Below, piece by piece: positions 44,936 through 58,057 of a DNA stretch of 64,000 nt; position 1 is the first letter of the stretch, and the number at the start of each line of letters is the position of its first letter. This DNA is from Amorphophallus konjac. Taxonomy: Eukaryota > Streptophyta > Magnoliopsida > Alismatales > Araceae. Position numbers and translations under genes: made by a program. The stretch covers positions 199,556,102-199,620,101 of the forward strand of contig CM040125.1 of the NCBI GenBank assembly GCA_022559845.1. Direction: 5' to 3'. The notes beneath the pieces were generated by a model, which did not search any database, was not told the origin of the DNA, and worked only from the letters and a program-made list of their open reading frames with translations.

Positions 44936-47195
44936 ATAATGACAACTATGAGTCATTATGAGTACATTGTATGTCAAGGTGCAAAGAATTATAATCAAGA
45001 GTTGAAGCAAAGAGACGTTCTATCTCCATATAAGTCTCTCCCCTGTATGCATTCAAGACTTTCCCCCTTATACATACCCTTGTTAATGACACATATGATT
45101 CTCTCCCCCTTTGACATCATCAAAATAACATAATAGAGAGAATATATGGCACTGTTAGGAAGAAGGGGAGTAACGTAGGAAATTATTAGCACAGGATGTA
45201 CAGACATTCACAACGATTCTTTGTCTGATAAAAGATCATGCAGTTATAGTAAGGCAACATAGACATGAGAAGAATGCTGCACCCATAAAAGTAGATTTAA
45301 AAATAGCAGGATGATGTGATTTGGTTTTCAGGTTTTTCCAAAATTTTAATGCTTTTCGGGGTTTCAGATTTTTATGATTTTCTATGCAGTGCATGGAAAA
45401 GTGGAAAAATGCAAACTACCTTAGTGCATGACAAAAAGAAACCAATTGCATTGGAGGCATGATGCCAATTGATGAGAAGGCAGAAATCATAGAGCAGGGA
45501 GCAGCAAGAGACCAATTATTCTGATGACAGATGCCAGAACGGCAGACCGTAGTCTGGTTGCAAAGGTTTGAGACTTGGAAATTTGTTCTGAGGTAAGGAA
45601 GGATGAGGGTTCCTCAACCAGAAGCCAAGTTCACGAATACAGAGTTACAAATTTTTCAGCAAATCCAATCATTGAACTCTAGTGACAATGCCCTTAAATT
45701 CAGATTGGTTTAATACTGAAGAATTCTGAGTTTTTTTAATAAAACACACTTGAAAGCATGTGCATTCGAAATTAATAGAGATGAACCAAAAATTCATACT
45801 TAAAATAGGTTAACCTCCTCTCACCTTACTCATTCAAAAAGAGACCATTAGCCCCCTTGAGAGATTTTGCAGGAAGTATTGAGGATAAACAATTAGACAA
45901 AACTGATGTTATCCAAGAGCACCACAGATTCAAATTTTTCTATAGAGATCATTGATGGAAGTCAATTGTTAAGTCTTTTACGAGCAATCAAGTGTAGCAC
46001 GCACCTTTTGACGTGAGAGTGCACGTTGATAAGACGTCAGCACTCCTAGTTACTCAGTATAGCTCACCATTCTGCCTTAGCCAAAACAGAGGTAGCATGG
46101 CACTTCATGACGTTGTCCTTTCCACTTCTTTGGTGAAGGAACTCAGTTTCTCGGTGAAACCAATCCCATAGCTCTGCCTTGATTTTTCTTCCATATCGTA
46201 GTAGAGTTAACAAAGGCACTTCAAGACATATCTTACCTCATTTCTTTTATGAGGAGATATATTTCTTAGTGAACCAATGTCATTGCTCTGAGATAATTAG
46301 CTCTTCTAAAAATAGCAAATCAGATTGTTTAAAGACAATACTTAGCTGAAGTTTCTCAATCAAGAAGGCCCTTTGTACTAATGATAAACATTCAGATGCA
46401 GGAGGGTAAAGTAAGTTAAAAACATGAAGGACTGGTTTAAGTCTATTAAGCCTGAGTGTAGACACTTCAAGATTGTTAAACTCAAAAGCTCAAGAAATCA
46501 TTAATTTTAAACCAAAGCTTCCATGTTTAGGGCAACCATAAAGCTCCAAAAAGGAAGATTCTTCTTGATGATATACTCTGATAAGCAACTCAACTACATG
46601 CTGAGAATCCTCTAAGACATTCAAGGCATTCAAGGAATTCTGGAAACATTCAACTAATGGTTCAAGGAATGGTAGGTTCCAGACAATCCAAAGGACATAT
46701 GTGTAGAATAGGAGTGGATAGAGAGCACTCCCCCTGAGAATATGCAATCTATATGGAGAAATTTAAGAAGGGACAGTATGAAAAAAAGTCAATTTGATGC
46801 TCATGATAACTCCCCTAAACTTATGCATGATTTTCTAAATGTCTTAGTGAGACTCACAGAGGGAGTATGCAACCTTCGACCTATATGGAAGATTGACCCA
46901 TGGTACTGGGCGGAGGTAAGTCCTCACGCATAGTGAATGCTTTCAGTTGGACTTAATCCAACTTTCCACAAATCACCATTCTATATACTTAGGTCACAAC
47001 AGTAAGAGTGCAGTCAATGCTGGAAGGCTAGGCAGGGAGCAAGGGTTTGGTCCCTTGACATGATGCATAATGAGACTCATGAGTCCACAAGATGATGTTT
47101 CAAGGTGCATACATATGCAAGCTAAACTTAAATGCAGACACGCAAGCTCCCCCTTTGATGAAAAACTCATGAAGGTTAAGAAGACAACCAGCATG
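44936..47195 (-). other. Element D 3' internal non-coding region
   Basis: No sustained reading frame on either strand. Shares with B's 14131-16349 the GTGCACG...GACGTCAGCACTCCTAGTTACTCAG-type block and the CTCAGTTTCTCGGTG...GCTCTGCC block. It ends at GCATG (47191-47195), the candidate TSD of C. Confidence 0.6.
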
Positions 47196-47407
47196 TGTTG
47201 ACACCCATTTTATGACTGATAAGTCGGGTCATCTCCTTGTTCATTCTATATGATGCTCCGAGTTGTTCACTCTTCATTGACCTTTCTTGATTAGTTAGAG
47301 GTCTATTTCATGGGTCTTCTCCTCTTGGTTGAGTTTGGTTCCTGGTGGCATTTTCATTGGCTGAAGCTTAGCAAGCTCCTATCTCATTTTGGATTCTTAT
47401 TGTCTCT

Positions 47408-47835
47408 AACGGTCCCTTGAAGGGGCGTTACATCCTTATAACGCGTCACTCCTTGGCCGTTACATCTTAAGGAGTCCTTACCCTCAGGGCTTATTTCCGG
47501 TTATTAATTATTCAATCTTCATTATTTCTAACGGTCCACACCAGGGGCGTTACATCCTTCTGATGCGTCCTCCCAGGACCGTTACACTTTCAAGAGTCCT
47601 AAAGTTTGAGGCCTTGGTTACAATCCTTATCTTTAGCCTATCCATTGATTCTAACGGTCTGTCGAGCAGCCATTACGTTCCTCTAACGCGTCCTCCCGTG
47701 GCCGTTACATTCATTCAAGAGTCCAACTGTTTTGATCTTCTTCCCGTTGATCTTATCTCTTTGGAGATAAGGTTACTGTGACGGTCTCTCCATGGGGCGT
47801 TACATTAATGTGGCGGTCTGTCGAGCAGCCGTTAC
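47408..47835 (+). repeat. Dyad array, C LTR U3
   Basis: Units such as ACGGTCCCTTGAAGGGGCGTT, ACGCGTCACTCCTTGGCCGTT, ACGGTCTGTCGAGCAGCCATT and ACGGTCTCTCCATGGGGCGTT. Half-sites are ACGGTC or ACGCGTC on the left and GRCCGTTAC on the right, 20-21 bp outer spacing, ending about 210 bp before TATA. Confidence 0.88.
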
Positions 47836-48048
47836 ATTAAACAGAGAGTCATGGCAGTTCTGGTCTTTTCTTTGCTACTCCGTGGTCGAGATAAGAGTTT
47901 GATCTGATGGTTTCTCTTCCAAATCTGATCCTCAGAACCTTCTATTTGTTTCTATGGACTCTTGGTGATATTATCTTCAAGAGTTTGCTAAGAGTTATCC
48001 TCTTTTATTGCTGGATTATCCTCTGCTCGACCAGAGATTTTGAGGGCC

Positions 48049-48056
48049 TATAAATA
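48049..48056 (+). promoter_or_regulatory. TATA box, element C LTR
   Basis: TATAAATA in the context GGGCCTATAAATAGCATCC, at the same position relative to the array as in A. Confidence 0.7.
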
Positions 48057-49067
48057 GCATCCTTAACTTCATGGCATGAGGAGGAAGATCTGGAATTCGC
48101 GTCGAAGTGCTGTCGCATCCTGGAGCCACATCCAACCAAGGAGAACTGTTCCTCACGTCCATCTACTTCATGGTGAAGAGAGTATTCGTTTCATTGTGTT
48201 TGAGTTTCCATCATTGTCATATTTGTGTTCTCCCCTTCTTCCTCTCATCATAGCATTGTCCCTCCTCTTTCTCTCACGTTCTCCATTGTTTTCATCATCT
48301 AAACATTCTTCCCACGTTTTAAAATGCCCAGAGGGGTTAAAAAACCAAAACTTCCCCGGTACTTCCCTTTCCCTTTGCATGATCTTAAGTTCTTTAAGAA
48401 TTGATACTATGCTTGTTTGAAGGGCTAATTTGGGATCATTTTCTTGTGTTTCACGTTCTTTGGCAGGTTTACAGGGATCATTAGACGAGGCCCAGGTCTT
48501 CTGGCCGGCTGCAAGATTTGGAGTTCAAAGAATTAACAAGTTGTTGCTGCAGGTTCTCTGACGGTCTTGGTCATGCGCGTCAGGCTGTTCTAACGGTTCA
48601 TCTGGCGACTGTCACGCTCCTGTGACACGCAGGGTCTAGACCGTTACACTCAGCTGATCTATAGATTTCACTGGTTTCTCTCTCTCGTGGGCGGGTGCAT
48701 CATCCCCCTATTTCTAAGGTATTGACCAGGTCTTTGGCTTGTTTTATTACCTTAGTGGCGATCACGTTCTTTCCTTAGTATTGGGCATTGATTTCTCTCT
48801 CATATCTTTTATTTCCTATGCTTGTTCCACCCACGTGGTGTGTTTTTATTTACTCCTTGCTCCACGCTCCGGCGTGTGTTTTTCTTTACTTTCTTTAGAT
48901 TAGTTTGGTTGAGATAGCATTGCCCATGCTAGAGCTTGTTCTGATTACCTAGGTTCATGGTTCACATGTCCTTGGGTTGATTGAGATCATTGATTTTTGC
49001 TTATCATCTTTATCACCACAAACCACAAACAAGAGAAGGAAGCAAAAGAAATCAATAGATAATTTTT

Positions 49068-49086
49068 TGGCGATCACGGTGGGACA
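49068..49086 (+). other. Primer-binding site of element C
   Basis: TGGCGATCACGGTGGGACA, starting with the TGG needed to pair with a tRNA CCA end. Conserved with A (11061) except for one base. Confidence 0.75.
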
Positions 49087-50009
49087 ACTTGTGCCAATCG
49101 TGTTTTGAACTCTATCTTATACCTGCCATCATTTCCTTGTGTGGTTTTCCCCGGATTTCCCTTCTATTTCTCTGCTGTTTCGAGTTCCCTGGCTCCTCTG
49201 ACGGTCTATAGTCTCTGCGTTACATTGCTTATGACGGTCTGGTCATCGACCGTTACATACTTCTGACGCGGGTCTCCTAGACCGTTATATACTCCAGATA
49301 GGTACGCATCCCGAGGTGTATTTTCTTTCCACAGTTTCTGCTGTGATATTCTTTCTTGGGTGTTATCGGACTTCCTCCTTGGTTGGTTTACATGCTTACA
49401 TCATTGAGTGCATAATTGTTTGCTAGATTCTTGGTTAGAATTTGCATGCACTCCGGTGCACATAGGTTCATGCATATTATCATACATTAGATTGCATTTT
49501 CCTACCTTGGTGTCTGGACCTCTCGTCTCCATATTCCTTGGGGCCGACTAGGAAATCACACCAGGGACCTCCATAAGTCCCCGCGAGCCGTGGATTCCCA
49601 CACGGACGCCGGGCCGGTTGTACCTTTCCCACCCCGTGTCTAGGATCGCATAAGTGAAGGAGTGATCACATTTAGAGTCAAACCAAGCCTTACACCCTCT
49701 CCTATCAGGAACCTATTGTTGAGAGCACATCCTAATCAATCTACTAAAGTTCCAAAGGAGAAATCATAAAAATCTTGTCACATCATCTTAAACAACTTGG
49801 TTGATTTTGAGTGTCTTCATCTCTTGTCACTTACATCTTTGTTAGAAATCATCTAAGTTTGGTTGCTCATTGTGTGATTGTTTGTGTTGTGTTGTTTGCA
49901 TCTTGTTAAGGTTGTCCGTTGCATGTGGGGCTGCTTTCGTCTGTTGGAATCACCTCCTAGGGTCAATTCCTTCTCCAGATTCTACTCAAATCCGCTCTTC
50001 GAATCCACC
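49087..50009 (+). other. Element C untranslated leader with conserved block
   Basis: Contains a dyad group (49198-49300) and the block conserved with A (about 49445-49680). A weakly conserved reading frame precedes the gag ATG (FYSNPLFES in C, similar in A) but no gene is claimed. Confidence 0.65.
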
Positions 50010-53000
50010 ATGGCTTCTTTCAATCCTCCCCATTCCCAAGAGGATTCCCTTCCTCAAGGACTTCTTGAAAACCCTGTTAGGGTTACCTCATTCTCTTATG
50101 GAGAGGGGACAGCCCCTCTTCCGTCCCCTACCCCCATGGAAGGCGGTCAAGCCACCTCTTCTTTCTCTTCTCCTTCTGCGGGCTCCATTCTCCAAATGAT
50201 GGCCCAATTGGATCCGGCCCAACTCCAAGCTGTCTATCAGGCCATGCAAGGATCCAATATCTCCCCTCCCACGATTATGCAGGGTCAATCCAATCCCTCC
50301 ATCGACCAACCTAGAGTTGGTGGGCCTTCCATCCAGCCCACTCCGATTGATCTTACTCCGGTCCAACCCCGGACCATCACCTTTGCTGGCATGGAGACGG
50401 GTCAATCTTCTACTTCGGGCCAGCAATCTTTTGACAAGGGGAAGTCTGCCATCCCTTCTTTCATTCAGTTGGATCATCATATGTCTAGCCCAATAGTTCC
50501 ACAAGTCCTTATGGGCCCTTCAGATTTCTCATGCCCTCAGCCAGGGGTTGTCCAAGCCCACTCTAATCTGGGTCAGTCTCCGACCCAATATCCTTCTTAT
50601 GGGCCCCCTGCCTTGGCCGTTTATCCTTCTGCTCCTTCTTGTGGGCTCCCACCTCCTGCTACAGTCCACCCTTCCGCTCCTCAATTTCAACCATCATCTC
50701 TCACTACCCCTACTCTCTCCAGAGAGCAGGAATTACTTGATAAATGGGCCACCATGCAACAGCAACTCGATTTCCTCCAGAAGTGGGTTGGCCCACAATC
50801 CTTGGCAGATGTTCCAGTTCCTGACTTTCAGAACATTTGGTTCCCTCCACAATCAGAGCTCCCCAATTATAGGAAATATGATGGGAACAGTAATCCCTTC
50901 ATTCATGTAAGAGACTTCTTATACGAGTCGGCCCAATTTCAGTACGATGATCGCCTCATGGCGTATCTATTTCGCCAATCGTTTGATGGTGTTGCACTGG
51001 AATGGTTTTATTCTTTGCCGTTGGAAGACGCCGAGAGCTTCAAGACAGTGAAGGATAAGTTTATTCAGAGGTTCCAAGACAGAGTTGGCCCGGAATATTC
51101 ATTCACAGATCTGGTGGCCGAAAAGATGAAACTAGATGAGGAATTTGCTACCTATGCCGACCGATGGAGGAAGATGGCCGCTAGAGTGCCCGGCCACATT
51201 CCGGAGGAAGAAAAGGTCAAATTGTTAATTTCAAATGCTACTCCGACCTTTCGCAATATTCTAGCCATGAACGACATAGCCAACATGCATCAACTTTACA
51301 TCCGAGCGCGCTATATTCAGACGCAGTTCAAGGATTCCCCCATACACTCATTATTTGAAAACCAAAAGCCCAAGTATCACAAGAAACCTCAAGGGCCTGT
51401 CACCGAGGGGATCCAAACGAACGTGCAAGTTCAAGCCGTTGATTTCCCTTTTCAAGTCGCACCCTTCCGCTTCCCTCAAAATCCCCGCACTCCACAGAAT
51501 CCCGCTCCCCAAAACTTCCAAGTCACTCCACAAAACCCTCCGCCCACCTTCACCACTCCATAAAATACCTTCGCCGCACCACAACAACCACTACCACCTC
51601 CACAATACCACAATGTCCCTCCACCCAACGGCTACAACTACAACAATAACAAGCGCCCGACTCCCAAGAGGGCACAATATCCACCCTTGCCAGAAACCCT
51701 CACAGATATCTTCTCGCCTCTCATGTCAGTTAATGCTATGCAACTTCTTCCGGAACGGCCCAACTGGAACCCGGCCGTTGATCAAACGATGTATTGCATG
51801 TTCCACAGGCAGCCAGGCCACACAATCGAAGGATGCTTTCAGTTCAGGGACCTGGTATGTGACCTTCATGAAGGATAGAGAATTGATTGGGCCGAGATGC
51901 ATAGGGCCATTGTTGAAATCAAAGAGAAGAGAAGGCAGCCATCGAGGCAGCAAATGCAGCAGCAACAAGCACCACAGCCACAGCAGCAGCCGCCACAGCA
52001 ACAGCTACAGCAGCCGGTTCAGGATCTAGGAATCCACCAGGACCCGATGCCGAACCATCCTCCCGCTCCACAGCTTCAGCCACTGGCACCAGCCCAGGTG
52101 AACGTAGTCCAACCCCCGGCTCCTAATGTCGGGTCGTCTTTTGATGACGACGGCACTACGCCGCAGATAATGGCCCTCTACCATAATCACCGCAACCCCA
52201 TCACTTCCTCCATCGTCTTACCTACACACCCAATACCTTCCCCGCTTGTTCTCCCATTCACACCCGCTCCAGTGAACCCACCGCCACCCGTAATTCCATC
52301 ACCCTCGTAAATAGTTACCCTTACTACCCCCATTACTCCGTCACCCAGCCATCCACCCATCACTACACCTCCGCTAGCCTTTCCTCCGCCCGTACCAACA
52401 TCCCTCATCACCTCCCCGTCTTCCACCAATCCCTCATCCATCATCCGTTCACCACTTATAACCTCCACCAACATCACATCCCACCAAATCCTTCCTCCTA
52501 CACCACATATTCCGCTCATCCACCCCACCGGGCCAATTATATCGTCCCCTGATGCCATGCCGGCACAAAACCTCGCCCTACGGAGTGGGCGGTTGTTCCA
52601 TCGAAACTATCCTACTACTTCCAATCCCCAGTCTTCTCAGCCGGCGACCGAGCAGGAAGAGGCCGAACCTCTGCCGGGTACCCAATACGATCTACTACAT
52701 CATCTGGACAGGGTGCCCGTCAAGATATCGGTCCTAGAGCTTATCAAAAGGTCCACCCTTCACCAAGATGCTCTCAGAAATTTCTTATAGAAGGTGATGG
52801 TTAGTGAAGACATGGCAGTTAACAGCTTACCTACGGCACTGGCAACAATTTCCAAAGGGCCAGCAATCACATTTTCTTAGCTAGCTCCTCCGGAGGCTCG
52901 GCAAATGTCGCTCTGTATTACAATTATTTTGAATAAAGTCAGTATTGAAGCAGCACTGGTTGACACATGGGCATCAATTAACGTGTGCCCACTCAGTACC

Positions 53001-53441
53001 CTTCGAGCTTGCAACATATCTGAAGAACTACTGCGACCTACCCCCACCACCATAGCAGCATATGATAATTCAAGAAGAGCATGTCACGGGGTAGTCACTA
53101 TTCAAGTAGAGCTTGGGCCTCTTACCATGCCCGTGGAATTTTATGTGCTGGACATTGACCCTATGTTCAAGGCTATCTTGGGTCGTCCATGGATTGACAC
53201 ACTCAGTGCTGTACCCTCCACTGCACATCAATGCATCAAATTTCCTTTTCAAGGGAGGGTCGTCAAAGTTAAAAGTTTATCCACGGTCCAATCAGTGAAG
53301 GCTATTTCAGACAAAATTCTTCCCACACTATGGCCAAGCAGTCGGCCTGTTATCTCAGTGCTGGATCTAGACTTTCTCTGGGCTTATGCACCCTGTAAAC
53401 CCGTCACTGCAGTGGTTAATATCAAGGTGAAGCCCCAGATC
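50010..53441 (+). pseudogene. Element C gag-protease
   Basis: ATG at 50010 in strong context (CCACCATGG). One frame throughout. Residues 1-270 Ser/Pro/Gln-rich; Retrotrans_gag about 285-420 (KYDGNSNPFIHVRDF, LEWFYSLPLEDAESF, FQDRVGPEYSFTD); knuckle CMFHRQPGHTIEGC at about 51799-51840; Gln-rich (about 51930-52020) then Pro-rich tail; a conserved block GTQYDLLHHLDRVPVKISV; protease from about 52880 with DTWAS in place of DTGAS and ILGRPW intact. Nonsense codons end the open pieces at 51563, 51878, 52310, about 52788, about 52878 and 53444; several are consistent with C-to-T or G-to-A changes of CAA, CAG or CGA codons. No frameshift is needed. Confidence 0.88.
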
Positions 53442-54230
53442 TGAGACTCCAAGGGCTGGAACATTATATTAAAACTGGGTTATCAACCGAGGAAAGGCCT
53501 CCGTGCTCAATTGCAAGGAAGAACAAAGCCCATACCCAAGGGAAGAAAAATGGACAGGAGGGGTCTCGGCTACAGAGAGACCGCATTGTCTATGATGGGT
53601 GATTCTGGGCCGCTCACCTGGGACTACCATCAACATTTTGTTAGAGGGCCTCTCCAGCCCGGTACATTAGCTCCGTAGCCAGCTCCACCAAGGAAGGATA
53701 TAGTCTGTCCGATTGCCAGTCCGCCCCCAGTGCTAAGAGGGCCAGTTGATGATGTGATTGACTATGGTCAAGCCCTTCAGGTGCTATTTCATGAAGAAGA
53801 CTGCCAGAAGCGTCAAGAGGGTCGGCTCGTCCAATGGAGGCCGAAGAAGCAGCCAGTTCAACATCCACGGGAGAAGGGGAGCTCGCCGATTGTCTTTTCT
53901 TGGTCTCCCTCTCGCTTTCAATCTCTCCTCCAGCAATGGGAATTCTTACCCCGTCTTCCTCCTATCATGGTAAATCCATCCTTCATTGATCCACCTGAAA
54001 TTCTATTCGTTCCTTGTGCTTGCGGGCATTGCCCCCCCATTGATCTATCCACTCTATTCACTCCTCCTCCCCCCAACGCCCAACTCCACGAGATGTGGTT
54101 TTCTTCCTCCGATCCATTCTTTGATTGCATCTTCCCAGAGCTATTTCCCATGCAACTTCCGCCTCCTCCATCCTGTTGTGTAGTCTCTACTGATCTCCAA
54201 AAAAAAACGTCAAATTCGAAACGGAGATTT
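53442..54230 (+). pseudogene. Element C G-patch and Cys-rich linker domain
   Basis: Continues the gag-pro frame. The G-patch (about 53445-53590) is degenerate: LGYQPRKGL, QGRTKPIP, GLGYRE. Then about 150 codons without known domain, with a core at 53960-54170: PPIMVNPSF, EILFVPCACGHCPPIDLSTL, HEMWFSSSDPFFDC, FPMQLPPPP. Invariant CACG-x-C and a following aromatic/acidic patch suggest a small metal-binding or structural domain, but this is a guess. It ends at an A9 run (54199-54207) where the frame changes to that of RT. Confidence 0.65.
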
Positions 54231-57200
54231 CAGTGGAAGATTATGCTACCCTGTCTCCACCCTCCTTCCAGGGGCACGAGTCCCCTGCTCCTTCCCTTCC
54301 ACTAGATTTTCTTTCTCCTAGGTTAGGATTAGGGTCCGTCGAGTCTAGGGAAGTAGAGTCAGTTAGGTCTAGAGAGGTAGGGTCTTGTTCTAGCTCATCC
54401 AACCCTTCCCCCTCTGAGCCGCGCCCGCTTGCACATCCTCCCAAATCCATTCCTGATAGGTTCCTGCAAGATCTGGCTCACCGTTGTCATGCTCTTTTGA
54501 AGTGTCCAGAATTTGTTGCCACGACAATTGTAATTGAAGAAGATGATGAAATAGAAGGGGTATGGAGCGATGACGGATTAGGTGTCTATGAAATCCTGGA
54601 TGAGAAAGATCTAATCGATGAGGACAGCAACGTAGATGACACTACCGATCAGTACGGGCAAGGACTAAAGAGATTCGATGAGCCATCGTCGGCAGTGGAT
54701 GAACCTATGAAGGAAATAAATCTGAGAACTGAAGAAGACCCAAGGCCCATCATTATTGCCGCTAATCTCCCTTCACAAGTAGAAGAAGATTTAATTAAGG
54801 TTCTGAGGGAGTATAGTGATTCTTTCACCTGGTCTTATGAGGACATGCCAAGTCTTGACCCCTCTTTAGTGGAACACCGACTTGTGCTTAAACCAGGGGT
54901 AACACCTGTGAAACAACGGTCAAGAAGATTTCACCCCCACATGGCCTTAAGGATTAAGGAAGAAGTCGACAAGTTATACAAGACCAGATTCATTAGAGTT
55001 GTTCTATATCCTCAGTGGGTGGCAAACATAGTCCCTGTTATCAAGAAGGATGGAAAGGTGCGTATCTACATCGATTTTAGGGATCTCAATAAAGCATGTC
55101 CTAAAGATGATTTCCCGCTGCCTCACATAGACGTCCTGGTCGACAACACTACTGGGTATGAAGCCTTATCATTCATGGATGGATACTCAGGCTACAATCA
55201 GATCCGTCTCGCTCCTGAAGATCAAGAGAAAATCTCCTTCACCATGCCCTGGGGCACGTATTGTTATGTGGTTATGCCGTTCGGTTTGAAGAATGCAGGT
55301 GCCACCTATCAAAGGGCGATGATGGCCATCTTCCACGACATGATACATATCTATATGGAAGCTTACGTGGATGACATTCTGGTGAAGTCGAGGACTAAAG
55401 AAGAACACCCCTCTATTCTGGCTAAGGTGCTGTAAAGAGCCAGGGAGTACAAGCTTAAAATGAATCCGAAGAAGTGCGTATTCGGAGTCTCTTTAGGGAA
55501 GCTGCTAGATTTTATAGTGAGCAAATGGGGGATTCAGATTGATCCTAACAAAGCACAGGCCGTCATGGACATGCCTCCGCCGAAGAACATCACGGAACTT
55601 CAAGGATTGATTGGTCGATTGCAATTCATCAGAAGATTCATATCCCAACATTCTCAAAGGTGCCGTTCATCTTATAAATTGCTAAAGGCAGGGGTCAAGT
55701 TTGAATGGAATCAAGACTGTCAGAAGGCCTACGAGGACCTAAAAGAATATCTGTCCAATCCCCCGATTTTGCAACCTCCTATCCCTGGGAAACCCCTGAT
55801 CCTATACATCTCAGTCATTGAGGATTCCCTAGGGGCGGTCTTAGCACAAGTAGACGATGAAGGGAAAGAGCGGGCTGCTTATTACCTCTCTCGGTTGTTT
55901 AACCCAGCTGAGTCCAGATACACCACTATGGAGAAGACTTGTGCCGCCTTAGTGTGGGTAGCTTAGAAGCTCAAACATTACTTCCTTGCCCACCCAGTTA
56001 GGTTGATCTCTAGAATGGACCCAATTCGCTATCTCTTAGAAAAGCCTGTCCTTTCTAGTAGGTTAGCTCGCTGGCAGAGCTTCCTCTCCCAATTCGATAT
56101 TACTTTTTTCGTTCAGAAGGCGGTCAAAGGGTACGCCATCGCTGAGCATCTTGCCCATCTTCCGATCCCTCACACTGACTCTATTCAAGATGATTTCCTT
56201 GATGAGCATCTCTCTGCTATCTCTCATCATCCCTTTTGGTCTCTGAACTTCGATGGTGCACTCAATTCTCAAGGGCGAGGGATCGGCGCTGTTCTGCTCA
56301 CTCCAGAGGGAGTGACTATTCCCTTTGCTTATCAACTTTGATTTCTTGCTACCAACGACATCACCGACTATGAGGCTCTCCTGGTTGGATTGAAGCACGC
56401 CTATCTCCTAGGCGCGCGTTACTTGAATATCATAGGAGACTCTCAGCTCGTCCTGCGGCAAGTTCTTTCTACTTACCGCACTCGTGACCCCAAGCTCAAG
56501 CCTTATCAAGATTTGGTCACACTCCTGGCTAGGCAATTCTGTAAGCTGATCTATATCCATACTCCTAGGTCTCAAAACATCCTAGCTGATGCTCTAGCAT
56601 CTCTTGCTTCCTCTCTATCTTTCCCTCTCAGTCGGAGCACTGAGACTATCATCATTCAGAGACTGGACGCACCCTCTCTTCAGGATCCTTGGTACATCAA
56701 CCTTAGGAAAGCTGTAGAGGCGAGGGCTAAGAAAGAAGACCTCAAGGAAGTATCTCTGATGGAGCTAGAAGAAATCCTAGAAGAAGAAGAATTGCCCTAG
56801 TATCATGAAATTGAGTTGTTTTGTAAAGACGGATCGTTCCCAGAAGGGGCAAATGCCGAGCAGCGCAAGTCAATAAGGAGAGCCGCCTCAAGGTATAACA
56901 TTGTTGCAGGAGAACTATACAGGCGCGCTACCAATGGAATACTCATGAGATGCTTAGATGATGATGAGGCTTGGAAGGTGGCTGAAGCAGCCCATTCTAG
57001 TGAGTGTGGAGGTCATGTTAATGGCCATGCGCTAGCGAAGAAGATCCTTAGGCAGGGCTACTATTGGCCCAGTCTGGAGGAAGATTGCTCCCTCTACGTC
57101 CGGAGGTGTCTTAAGTGCCAACTCCATGCCGACAAAATCCATGCTCCAGTTTCATCTCTCCATCCTCTTTCTGCTCCTTGGCCATTCTCTATGTGGGCTT

Positions 57201-58057
57201 TCGATGTTGTCGGCCCGCTCGGTGATCCTAATTCTCAGATCAAGCAGAAATCCTTTATCCTTACCGCCACTGAGTACTTTACCAAATGGACCGAAGCGGA
57301 GGCGTACATAGAGATCAAAGCTTCAACGGTGTGCCGCTTTATCATGAAGAATATCATCTCGCGGTTCAGAGTGCCAAGCAGCATCATCACCGACAACGGA
57401 CCCCAGTTTGTCTCTCAAGAGCCCAAGGACCTATGTAAGAAGTTCAATATTACATTGCATCATTCATCTCCATATTATCCTCAAGGCAACGGTCAAGCAG
57501 AGGCCACTAATAAAACCCTTCTTAAAATCATCAAGAAAATATGCGAATCTCATAAGTTTTCCGATTGGCCAGAAAGATTAGTAGAAGCTCTGTGGGCTTA
57601 CCGCACCTCCATCCGTACTCCCACGGGACAAACTCCCTATGCTCTTACCTATGGGATGGAGGCGGTGCTCCCATATGAGATCTTGATCCCTTCCCTTAGA
57701 GTCCAGCTCGATAAGGAACTTAATCTCGACGAACATCGAGAGGCGTTACTTGTCCAGTTGGAACTCTTAGATGAGAAGAGGATGAATGCGGCCGATCACG
57801 TATCCGTTTATCAAAAGGAAGTTTTGCGTTATTTCCAAAAAAAGGTGATTGAACGTAAATTTCAAAAAGGTGACATGGTTTTGAAGTGCAAATTCAGTCG
57901 ATCTGCAGGTCCTAGGTCTAAATTACAACCTAACTGGGAAAGGCCGTTTGTCGTAAAAGAGGCTTATCCAGGGAATGCTTATCGCTTAGTAAACACAGAA
58001 GGTGAGGAGCTCTCTCACGCTTGGAATGGGTTGTATCTTAAGTGTTTCTTTCCTTAG
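54231..58057 (+). pseudogene. Element C pol: RT, RNase H, archaeal-type RNase H, integrase
   Basis: One frame, -1 relative to gag-pro. An acidic spacer (to about 54830) is followed by RT about 54930-55620 (KDGKVRIYIDFRDLNKACPKDD, LSFMDGYSGYNQIRLAPED, MPFGLKNAGATYQRAM, AYVDDILVK intact); Ty3 RNase H about 55780-56160, apparently lacking the usual first catalytic Asp; second RNase H about 56230-56620 with FDGA, YEAL, GDSQL and LADALA (all acidic ligands present); integrase 56960-58057 open for 413 codons, with HHCC finger, WAFDVVGP, TDNGPQF and GNGQAEATNK (DDE intact) and a PNWERPFVVKE tail. Stops near 55433, 55964, 56340 and 56798. Confidence 0.93.

Larger units (their letters stand above)
47196..49054 (+). 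repeat. Element C left LTR
   Basis: About 1.86 kb; the start is firm, the end (AAAGAAATCA, 49054) is inferred from the primer site 13 bases later and from a terminal CA. Dyad arrays lie in U3 (47408-47835) and near the 3' end (48555-48655). TATAAATA is at 48049-48056. Confidence 0.8.

Noticed and set aside
49878..50009. Gag of C starting at the upstream ATG 49878
   Set aside because: The 44 extra codons are poorly conserved in A, whereas ATG 50010 has a strong context and aligns with the A start at 20862.
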